Assembly (NCBI GenBank): GCA_003248965.1
Contig: QFQU01000012.1
Span: 1-64,000 of the forward strand
DNA from: Brevundimonas sp.
GTDB lineage: Bacteria > Pseudomonadota > Alphaproteobacteria > Caulobacterales > Caulobacteraceae
Length of the DNA: 64,000 nucleotides
Direction: 5' to 3'
Shown in pieces: positions 17,217 through 23,914 of the stretch. The notes beneath the pieces are model-generated. The model worked only from the letters and a program-made list of their open reading frames with translations. It searched no databases and was not told where the DNA came from. Each line of letters opens with the position of its first letter. Within the stretch, counting starts at the first letter, position 1. A program made the translations under genes and the position numbers.

Positions 17217-17578
17217 CCCAGATGCTGCCGGATGGTGTCGAGGAAATGCATGACCGAGATGGGCTTGGAGATATAGGCCTCGCAACCGCCCTGACGGATC
17301 CGTTCCTCGTCGCCCTTCATGGCGAAGGCGGTCACGGCGATGACGGGGATGTGGTTCAACTCCTCGTCGTCCTTCAGCCATTTGGTGACTTCCAGGCCCG
17401 AGATCTCGGGCAGCTGGATGTCCATCAGGATCAGGTCGGGATGATGCGCACGCGCCAGGGCCAACGCCTGCAACCCCTCGCGAGTTTGCAGCGTCTCATA
17501 GCCCTGGGAATCGAGCAGATCATGAAAAAGCTTCATGTTCAGCTCGTTATCCTCGACGATGAGGACTTTCTTGGACAT
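17213..17578 (-). CDS. divK: single-domain response regulator DivK
   Basis: A 121-residue stand-alone receiver with D53 as phosphoacceptor (L-I-L-M-D-I-Q-L-P) and the switch Lys in I-S-K-P. In Caulobacter DivK is phosphorylated by DivJ and dephosphorylated by PleC, and acts through DivL and CckA to lower CtrA activity. Start at 17578; the alternative upstream extension does not resemble the family. It is the first gene of the divK-pleD operon and is divergent from dinB. A CtrA-like box lies in the shared upstream region. Confidence 0.96.
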   Translation of the reverse strand: MSKKVLIVEDNELNMKLFHDLLDSQGYETLQTREGLQALALARAHHPDLILMDIQLPEISGLEVTKWLKDDEELNHIPVIAVTAFAMKGDEERIRQGGCEAYISKPISVMHFLDTIRQHLG

Positions 17579-17645
17579 CGTCACCTGACCTGTGCGGCCC
17601 AGGAACGCGGGACGCCTCATGGGGGGCGATAGTGGCGGCGCAGTC

Positions 17646-17660
17646 TTAAGTTGGGGTGAA
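17646..17660. promoter_or_regulatory. candidate CtrA-type box between divK and dinB
   Basis: TTAA-N7-TGAA, one mismatch from the Caulobacter CtrA consensus TTAA-N7-TTAA, lies 68 bases upstream of the divK start in the divK-dinB gap. divK is a known CtrA target in C. crescentus. The match is short and may be chance. Confidence 0.4.
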
Positions 17661-17684
17661 GCCAATCTTACGGAGACCTTAAAC

Positions 17685-18950
17685 GTGGCCATCAAGGCCG
17701 TCTGTCGCGACTGTCTGTGGACCGGCGATGACCCCGCCGGTCCGCCCGACCGACGCTGTCCGGCGTGCGGGTCGCGCCGCATCATCGCCGACCCCGAACT
17801 TGACCAGCTGTCCATCGCCCATATGGATTGCGACGCCTTCTACGCCTCGGTGGAGAAGCGCGACCGGCCCGAACTTCGCGACAGGCCGGTCATTGTCGGC
17901 GGCGGCAAGCGCGGCGTGGTCTCCACCGCCTGCTATGTCGCGCGGCAGTATGGCGTCGGCTCGGCCATGCCGATGTTCAAGGCGCTGAAAGCCTGTCCCA
18001 AGGCCGTGGTCATCAAGCCCGACTTCGCCAAATACGTCTTCGAATCCCAACGCATCCTGGGCGCCCTGGGCCGGCTGACGCCGCTGATCCAGCCGTTGTC
18101 GCTGGACGAGGCCTGGGTCGACCTGTCGGGTACAGAGCGGCTGAACGGCGGCCCGCCGGCGCTGCAGCTGATCCGGTTCCAGAAGCGGATCGAGGAGGAA
18201 ACCGGCCTGACCGTCTCCATCGGCCTGGCCCCCAACCGCTTCCTGGCCAAGATGGCGTCCGAGATGGACAAGCCGCGCGGCTTTTCCGTCGTGGGGGCGG
18301 CGAACGCGCAAAGCCTCTTGGCGCCGCGCCCCGTCACCGCCCTGCCCGGCGTCGGGCCGGTGTTCGGCAAGGCGTTGCGCAGCGACGGTTATTCGACCAT
18401 CGGCGATCTGGCGCGGGCGGACGTGCGCGATCTGGTCAAACGCTATGGCGAATCGGGTCTGCGCCTGCACGACCTGGCCCACGCCCGCGACGCCCGCGCC
18501 GTGAACCCCGAGCGGGACCGCAAGGGAATGAGCGCCGAGACCACCTTCAACGAGGATTTGATCACGGCCGAGGCGTTGGAGACCGAGCTGTGGCCCCTGT
18601 GCGAGAAGCTGGCGTCCAAGGCGCGACGCGACGGGGTGGCCAGCCGCGTCCTGGTGCTGAAGCTGCGGCGCGCGGACTTCAAGATCGTGACCCGCCGCGT
18701 CACCCTGCCCGATCCGGTCCAGACGGCGCGCGCCCTGTTCGCGGCCGGGCGCGACCTGCTGAAACCCGAACTGGGTCGGCCCTATCGCCTGATCGGCATC
18801 GGCATGGCCGACGTCCAGGACGCCGAGGACGCGCCCGCCGGCCTGTTCCAGACCACCGAGACCCGCGCCCTGAAGACCGAACGGGCCATCGACGTGCTGC
18901 GGGAGAAGTTCGGCAAGGACGCGGTGGTGGCGGGCCGGGCGCTGAAGTGA
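17685..18950 (+). CDS. dinB: DNA polymerase IV (Y-family) with N-terminal zinc ribbon
   Basis: A 421-residue translesion polymerase. Catalytic carboxylates are in H-M-D-C-D-A-F-Y-A-S-V-E and S-L-D-E-A-W-V-D-L. The helix-hairpin-helix (L-P-G-V-G-P-V-F-G-K) and little-finger region follow. Unlike E. coli DinB, about 45 residues precede the polymerase start and contain two CxxC pairs (C-R-D-C-L-W and C-P-A-C-G-S), a probable zinc ribbon. The start is GTG 17685, nine bases after GGAG at 17672-17675. No GTTC-N7-GTTC LexA box was found in the upstream gap. It is divergent from divK. Confidence 0.93.
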   Translation: MAIKAVCRDCLWTGDDPAGPPDRRCPACGSRRIIADPELDQLSIAHMDCDAFYASVEKRDRPELRDRPVIVGGGKRGVVSTACYVARQYGVGSAMPMFKALKACPKAVVIKPDFAKYVFESQRILGALGRLTPLIQPLSLDEAWVDLSGTERLNGGPPALQLIRFQKRIEEETGLTVSIGLAPNRFLAKMASEMDKPRGFSVVGAANAQSLLAPRPVTALPGVGPVFGKALRSDGYSTIGDLARADVRDLVKRYGESGLRLHDLAHARDARAVNPERDRKGMSAETTFNEDLITAEALETELWPLCEKLASKARRDGVASRVLVLKLRRADFKIVTRRVTLPDPVQTARALFAAGRDLLKPELGRPYRLIGIGMADVQDAEDAPAGLFQTTETRALKTERAIDVLREKFGKDAVVAGRALK

Positions 18951-18958
18951 GGCCCCAC

Positions 18959-18991
18959 CCGTCATCCTCGGGTCAAGCCCGAGGATGACGG
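18959..18991. repeat. palindromic extragenic repeat after dinB (single-hairpin copy)
   Basis: A perfect 14-bp inverted repeat (arms 18959-18972 and 18978-18991, loop TCAAG) with core CCTCGGG and CCCGAGG. It lies 8 bases after the dinB stop. The same core recurs twice at 21141-21247. It may act as a terminator-like hairpin, although no T-run follows, or be a REP-type mobile relic. Confidence 0.8.
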
Positions 18992-19063
18992 AGAGTGGGT
19001 GGGATGAGGGGCGATGGGCGGAAAGAAGGTGCGCTCCCCCGCTCTATCGGCTCAAATGCCCGC

Positions 19064-20359
19064 ATGGACCTCGCCAAACGCGCCTATGACCACGGTTTCC
19101 GCCTGGACCCGATCGTCCGCAGCCTGCTGGACACGGACTTCTACAAGCTATTGATGCTTCAGATGATCTGGCGCGAACATCGCGACGTGCCGGTCGTGTT
19201 CCAGGTCATCAACCGGACGAAACGGGTCCGTCTGGCCGAAGAGGTCGACATCGACGCCCTGCGCGAACAGCTGGATCACGCGCGCACCCTCCGTTTCACC
19301 AACAAGGAACTGGTCTGGCTGGCGGGCAACAGCTTCTATGGGGTGAAGCAGATCTTCTCGCCCGACTTCATCGCCTGGCTCACCGACTATCGGCTGCCGG
19401 ACTATGACCTGTCGGTCGAGGATGGACAGTATGTGCTGACCTTCTCGGGCGGCTGGGCCGATGTAACCCTGTGGGAAATCCCGACGCTGGCCATACTGAA
19501 CGAGCTGCGTTGCCGGGTCGGGATGCGTCGGCTGGGCCGGTTCGAACTGGACATCCTGTATTCGCGCGCCAAGACCCGTCTGTGGTCCAAGGTGGAGCGG
19601 TTGCGCGCCCTGCCCGACCTCGCCTTGTCGGATTTCGGGACGCGGCGACGGCACGGCTTCCTGTGGCAGCGCTGGTGCATTCAGGCGTTGAAGGAGGGGC
19701 TGGGCAAAGCCTTCATCGGCACGTCCAACGTCCTGCACGCCATGGAGAACGATCTGGAGGCCATCGGCACCAACGGCCACGAACTGCCGATGGTGCTGGC
19801 GGCGCTGGCGCCAGACGATGCGGCCCTGGCTCAGACGCCCTATGCCGTGCTGGACGAATGGCGTCGGCACTATGCGGGCAATCTGCTGATCGTCCTGCCC
19901 GACGCCTTCGGCACCGAGGCGTTTCTGGAACAGGCGCCGGACTGGGTCGCCGACTGGACCGGCTTCCGTCCCGATTCCGCCCCGCCCATCCCAGCGGGCG
20001 AGCGTCTGATCGACTGGTGGAAGGCCAAGGGCCGCGATCCGAGGGAGAAACTGCTGATCTTCTCGGACGGCATGGACATCGACGGCATCGAGGCGACCCA
20101 CGCCCATTTCCACGGCCGCGCCCGTCTCAGCTTCGGCTGGGGCACCAATCTGACCAACGACTTCCGCGACTGCTCGCCCGCCTTCGCGCCCGAGCTGGAG
20201 CCGATCTCCCTGGTCTGCAAGGTGGTCGAGGCGGGCGGACGCCCCGCCGTGAAACTGTCGGACAATCCGGCGAAAGCGGTCGGCGATCCCGCCGAGATCG
20301 AACGGTATCGCCGTGTCTTCGGCGTGCGCGGCCTGACGGCCCAGCCCGTCACGGTGTGA
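19064..20359 (+). CDS. pncB: nicotinate phosphoribosyltransferase
   Basis: A 431-residue NAPRTase, which joins nicotinate to PRPP to give nicotinate mononucleotide in the NAD salvage (Preiss-Handler) route. Family landmarks are L-L-D-T-D-F-Y-K near residue 25, G-T-S-N-V-L near 225, and the late F-G-W-G-T-N-L-T-N-D phosphate-binding segment. Length agrees with proteobacterial PncB. The ATG at 19064 starts just before the conserved N terminus; there is no good ribosome binding site, and an in-frame TTG/GTG start upstream would read through unrelated sequence. It stands alone after the dinB hairpin. Confidence 0.94.
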   Translation: MDLAKRAYDHGFRLDPIVRSLLDTDFYKLLMLQMIWREHRDVPVVFQVINRTKRVRLAEEVDIDALREQLDHARTLRFTNKELVWLAGNSFYGVKQIFSPDFIAWLTDYRLPDYDLSVEDGQYVLTFSGGWADVTLWEIPTLAILNELRCRVGMRRLGRFELDILYSRAKTRLWSKVERLRALPDLALSDFGTRRRHGFLWQRWCIQALKEGLGKAFIGTSNVLHAMENDLEAIGTNGHELPMVLAALAPDDAALAQTPYAVLDEWRRHYAGNLLIVLPDAFGTEAFLEQAPDWVADWTGFRPDSAPPIPAGERLIDWWKAKGRDPREKLLIFSDGMDIDGIEATHAHFHGRARLSFGWGTNLTNDFRDCSPAFAPELEPISLVCKVVEAGGRPAVKLSDNPAKAVGDPAEIERYRRVFGVRGLTAQPVTV

Positions 20360-20395
20360 AACCCGGCCTTAAGCCCGGCGTGTCATAAGGAGGGT

Positions 20396-21136
20396 ATGAA
20401 CGCCTTCATCGATAAGATGCGCCGCCGCGCCGCCCGCTATCTGGACGTCCGCCCCGTCGCCGTACGCCCGACGCGCGGCATCCTGAGCCTGTCGTTCGAC
20501 GACATCCCCGTCTCGGCCTGGACCGAGGCGGGGCCGATCCTGGCCCAGCACGACGTCAAGGCGACCTATTATGTCTGCGGCGGCCTGTCGGGCGGGCGCA
20601 ACATGGACCTGCCCCAGTTCGAGGTCGAACACCTGCAGCAACTGCACGAGGCTGGGCATGAGGTCGGGTGCCACACCTATGAGCACGTCTCGACCCTGAC
20701 GCTGACGCCCGCCGAACTGGACGCCAGTCTGGCGCGCAACGCCGCCTGGGTCGCCGAGCGGCTGGACGGGTATGAAATGCAGACCTTCGCCTATCCGTTC
20801 GGCGATTGCGCCCTGGGCTCCAAGGCGGTGATCGACACGCGGTTCCTGTGCGGGCGCGGCGTGCGCGACGGCGTAAACCGCGTCAGGGCCGACCGCAACC
20901 TGCTGCAGGCCGTGGGTCTGGAGAGCCGCCGCCTGCCCGGCTACGATCTGGAGGCGCTGGTCGAGGACACGGCGGCGTCGAAAGGCTGGCTGATCGCCTA
21001 TGGCCACGACGTCAGCGACGCGCCGACGCCGTATGGATGCCGTCCAGAGGATATCGATCGGCTGATCCGACTGGCCAGGGCGGCCGATCTGGACATCCAG
21101 CCGGTTGCGGCGGCGTGGCGGATGGCGACACACTAA
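20396..21136 (+). CDS. polysaccharide deacetylase-family protein (NodB fold)
   Basis: A 246-residue NodB-homology carbohydrate esterase. The catalytic base motif is S-F-D-D near residue 33, and the zinc-binding motif is H-T-Y-E-H near 93-97; A-Y-P-F-G follows in the usual place. It would remove acetyl groups from N-acetylglucosamine-containing glycans or a related amide. No signal peptide is seen, so a cytoplasmic substrate or secretion by other means is possible. AAGGAGGG just before the ATG is a strong ribosome binding site. It may be co-transcribed with pncB, 36 bases upstream. Confidence 0.88.
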   Translation: MNAFIDKMRRRAARYLDVRPVAVRPTRGILSLSFDDIPVSAWTEAGPILAQHDVKATYYVCGGLSGGRNMDLPQFEVEHLQQLHEAGHEVGCHTYEHVSTLTLTPAELDASLARNAAWVAERLDGYEMQTFAYPFGDCALGSKAVIDTRFLCGRGVRDGVNRVRADRNLLQAVGLESRRLPGYDLEALVEDTAASKGWLIAYGHDVSDAPTPYGCRPEDIDRLIRLARAADLDIQPVAAAWRMATH

Positions 21137-21140
21137 AACA

Positions 21141-21247
21141 CGTCACCCTCGGGCTTGACCCGAGGGCCGGACGTTGCGCTGCAGTCTTTCAAAGGCGACG
21201 CACAACCCGATCCGCATCCGATCCTCGGGTCGAGCCCGACGATGACG
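21141..21247. repeat. composite palindromic repeat (two inverted hairpin units)
   Basis: About 107 bases whose two ends are inverted copies of one another. The left end reads CGTCACCCTCGGG, the right end CCCGACGATGACG, each enclosing its own small palindrome with the CCTCGGG/CCCGAGG core also seen at 18959-18991. It fills the gap between the convergent genes ending at 21136 and 21255. This is typical of REP/BIME-like extragenic elements. Confidence 0.75.
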
Positions 21248-21254
21248 GGGTAGG

Positions 21255-22154
21255 TTACGCGGCCGGCTTGCGCCGATCCGCCCAGGCGATCAGCTCCTTG
21301 CGCGGCCAGATCATCAGCCATGAGCGGGCGGTGTATTCGCCGCTGTCGATCAACGCCTTCCGCGACGGCGAGGCTGTGCCGGCCCGTTCGGTGTGGATCG
21401 GGGCAGGGCCCTGATGCACCATGAAGGCGCCGCCGCTCAGAGGGTTCAGGCGCAGGTGGGCCAGGCGCGGGCTGATCTCGGTCAGGGGCGGGTCGTAGAA
21501 CCAGCTGGAGCCGATCATGCCCGCCAGTTCCGGCCGCGCCCGGCACAGCTCGGCCGCCGTCGCCCAGGCCTCGTTCCAGCCGTCCTCGTTGAAGCCGCGC
21601 AGCCAGCGGCTTTCGGTATGCACCTCCAGCCACGGCTCGCGTTTCGCGCCCGCCGCCAGATAGCGGAACAGCGGCTTGAGGCCCCAGCCGTCGCGGACGT
21701 GTTTGACGATCTGCCCCGGCCCGACCGGCGAGGACAGGTCGATGACCTGGCTCTTTGCCCCCGGCACGCTGAGCGCCAGGGTGAAGCGCACATCCTTGGA
21801 CCAGTGGTCGAAGACATAGTCGCCCTCGGCCTTGTCCAGAAACGCCGCCAGTTGGTCGATCCAGTAGGGATAGAGGGCCATGACCTGCGGCGGCAGGCGC
21901 ATCGCCGCCGCGCGGTCGGGCAGTTGCAGCGCCCAGGCGGCGATCAGGCCGCGTCGCACGTCGTCCGAGGCGTCCGGCCCCAGCAGGGCGTCCACCGCCT
22001 TGGCCGGCATTTCGAAATCCCAGTGGGGCGCGGCCTCGGCGGCCTTCTGCGCGGCCGGGCCGGCGGCGGCGTCGACCCGCGCCCGGTCGTCAGGCGACAA
22101 GCGCGCCAGGGCGGCATGGAAGGCGGCGACGTCGGGGGTCAGGTGCATATCCAT
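21255..22154 (-). CDS. conserved-looking protein of unknown function
   Basis: A 299-residue soluble protein I cannot assign to a family. It has no signal peptide and no membrane segment. The N-terminal part is helical and Ala-rich. Later segments are rich in Trp, Tyr and His: M-A-L-Y-P-Y-W-I-D-Q-L, Y-V-F-D-H-W-S-K-D-V-R, S-S-W-F-Y-D-P-P-L-T, and R-L-A-H-L-R-L-N-P-L-S-G-G. The Trp/Tyr content and regular codon use point to a real gene. The start at 22154 gives M-D-M-H-L. It is divergent from ridA and convergent with the deacetylase across the repeat element. Confidence 0.7.
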   Translation of the reverse strand: MDMHLTPDVAAFHAALARLSPDDRARVDAAAGPAAQKAAEAAPHWDFEMPAKAVDALLGPDASDDVRRGLIAAWALQLPDRAAAMRLPPQVMALYPYWIDQLAAFLDKAEGDYVFDHWSKDVRFTLALSVPGAKSQVIDLSSPVGPGQIVKHVRDGWGLKPLFRYLAAGAKREPWLEVHTESRWLRGFNEDGWNEAWATAAELCRARPELAGMIGSSWFYDPPLTEISPRLAHLRLNPLSGGAFMVHQGPAPIHTERAGTASPSRKALIDSGEYTARSWLMIWPRKELIAWADRRKPAA

Positions 22155-22259
22155 GTTCGCACCCTGACACGATGCGGTTGGCGAACCTTTAAAGCCGGTC
22201 GGATGGGTGACGCCGCCCCCGCCCCGCGCTAAACCCCGCCCAGATCAACAGGAGCCGCC

Positions 22260-22718
22260 ATGAGCATCGAAGCCCGCATCGCCGAACTCGGCCTCACCCT
22301 GCCGGAACCCGCCCAGCCGGTGGCCAGCTATGTGTCCTACGTCCGTTCGGGCGACCAGCTGACGATCTCAGGCCAGCTGTCGAACGACGCCAACGGCGGG
22401 GTCAAGGGCACGGTTGGCGTCGATGTGACGCCGGAGCAGGCCGCCGACGCCGCCCGCCTGTGCGGCCTGAACCTGATCGCCCAGATCAAGGCCGCCTGCG
22501 ACGGCGACCTGGACCGGGTGGTCCGCATCGTCAAGCTGGGCGGCTTCGTCCAGGCCGGCCCGGACTTCGAGGCCATTCCCGCCGTCATCAACGGCTGCTC
22601 TGACCTGATGGTCCAGGTCTTCGGCGACGCGGGCAAGCACGCCCGCTCGGCCGTCGGCGTGTACAAGCTGCCGCTCGGCTTCGCCGTCGAGATCGACGCG
22701 ATCGTGGAGATCCGCTGA
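22260..22718 (+). CDS. RidA-family protein (YjgF/YER057c/UK114 type)
   Basis: A 152-residue RidA-superfamily protein of the slightly longer YjgF-like subgroup (V-R-S-G-D-Q-L-T-I-S-G-Q, then the late P-L-G-F-A-V-E-I-D-A-I). Archetypal RidA hydrolyses reactive enamine/imine products of PLP enzymes. In this subgroup the catalytic Arg is not obvious, so activity is uncertain. CAGGAG at 22249-22254 precedes the ATG. The stop overlaps the apparent start of the next gene. Confidence 0.92.
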   Translation: MSIEARIAELGLTLPEPAQPVASYVSYVRSGDQLTISGQLSNDANGGVKGTVGVDVTPEQAADAARLCGLNLIAQIKAACDGDLDRVVRIVKLGGFVQAGPDFEAIPAVINGCSDLMVQVFGDAGKHARSAVGVYKLPLGFAVEIDAIVEIR

Positions 22719-23860
22719 TCTTTCAGATCTCGGTTCACGACGGGATCGCCGACATCGGCCGCGAGGCCTGGGACGCCTGCGCGCGTTCCACCGGCGATCC
22801 CTTCGTCTCCTACGACTTCCTGCACGCCTGCGAGGCGTCCGAGAGCGCCGCGCCGCGTCAGGGCTGGGCGCCGCGCCATCTGGCCCTGCGCGACGAGGAT
22901 AACGCCGTCCTGGCCGTCATGCCGTTGTATCTGAAGGGAAACAGCCAGGGCGAATACGTCTTCGACCACAGTTGGGCCGACGCCTATGAGCGGGCCGGCG
23001 GGCGCTATTATCCCAAGCTGCTGGGCGCCGTGCCGTTCACGCCCGCGACGGGGCCGCGTTTCCTGAACCATCCCGACGCGGACGCCGCCACGGCGCGTCA
23101 GGCCCTGTTGCAGGGCGCCCTGACCTTGGTGGAGCGGCTGGGCGTCTCGTCCCTGCACGTCAACTTCCCGACCCAGCCGGAATGGGCGGCCATGACCGAG
23201 GCGGGCCTGCTGCCGCGTCAGGACATCCAGTTCATCTGGCGCAACGACGGTTATAAGACCTTCGACGACTTCCTTGCCGCCCTGTCGGCCAACCGCCGCA
23301 AGTCGATCCGGCGCGAGCGGCGCGACGCCCAGGCGGGCCTGGACATCCGCATCCTGACCGGCGCCGACATCACCGAGGCGCATTGGAACGCCTTCTTCGC
23401 CTTCTACATGGACACCGGCTCGCGCAAATGGGGCCGGCCCTATCTGACGCGCGACTTCTTCACCCGCGTCGGGGCGACCATGGCCGACCGCATCGCCCTG
23501 GTCATGGCGTTTCGCGATCAGACACCCATCGCCGGCGCTCTGAACTTCATCGGCCGAGACGCCCTTTACGGCCGCCAGTGGGGCACGCTGGACGACGTGC
23601 CATTCCTGCATTTCGAACTGTGCTATTATCAGGCCATCGACTTCGCCATCGCTCGCGGCCTGTCCCGCGTCGAGGCCGGGGCGCAGGGCGAACACAAGAT
23701 CGCGCGCGGCTATCTGCCCTCCCCCGTCTATTCCGCCCACTTCATCGCCGACCCCGCCCTGCGCGAGCCCGTCGCCCGCTATCTGGAAGGCGAAGGCCCG
23801 GCGGTGGAGGAACAGAGGGCCGCGATGACCGCCGAACTGTCACCGTTCAAACACGGCTAA
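22715..23860 (+). CDS. COG3146-type GNAT-like acyltransferase, non-ATG start
   Basis: A protein of about 381 residues in the COG3146 family (FemAB/GNAT-like fold). Signatures are S-Q-G-E-Y-V-F-D near residue 75, G-G-R-Y-Y-P-K-L, N-R-R-K-S-I-R-R-E-R, and the late E-A-G-A-Q-G-E-H-K. The first ATG in frame is 22919, but homology-like sequence (D-P-F-V-S-Y-D-F-L-H-A-C-E) continues upstream to 22718 with no ATG, GTG or TTG. CTG at 22715, five bases after GGAG and overlapping the ridA stop, is the best start; ATC 22718 is the alternative. It is therefore coupled to ridA. Substrate unknown. Confidence 0.8.
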   Translation: MIFQISVHDGIADIGREAWDACARSTGDPFVSYDFLHACEASESAAPRQGWAPRHLALRDEDNAVLAVMPLYLKGNSQGEYVFDHSWADAYERAGGRYYPKLLGAVPFTPATGPRFLNHPDADAATARQALLQGALTLVERLGVSSLHVNFPTQPEWAAMTEAGLLPRQDIQFIWRNDGYKTFDDFLAALSANRRKSIRRERRDAQAGLDIRILTGADITEAHWNAFFAFYMDTGSRKWGRPYLTRDFFTRVGATMADRIALVMAFRDQTPIAGALNFIGRDALYGRQWGTLDDVPFLHFELCYYQAIDFAIARGLSRVEAGAQGEHKIARGYLPSPVYSAHFIADPALREPVARYLEGEGPAVEEQRAAMTAELSPFKHG

Positions 23861-23864
23861 GAAA

Positions 23865-23892
23865 AAGGCCCGGCTGTTTCCAGCCGGGCCTT
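23865..23892. terminator. bidirectional terminator between acyltransferase and clpA
   Basis: A perfect 12-bp stem (23865-23876 and 23881-23892, loop TTTC) preceded by an A-run, placed between two converging genes. It can serve both. Confidence 0.88.
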
Positions 23893-23914
23893 CTGACGTC
23901 TTGCCTGCCGGCGA

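Noticed and set aside
17579..17684. SOS (LexA) box upstream of dinB
   Set aside because: No GTTC-N7-GTTC pattern was found in the gap.
20356..20392. Possible terminator hairpin between pncB and the deacetylase gene
   Set aside because: The pairing is short and there is no T-run; co-transcription of the two genes seems as likely.
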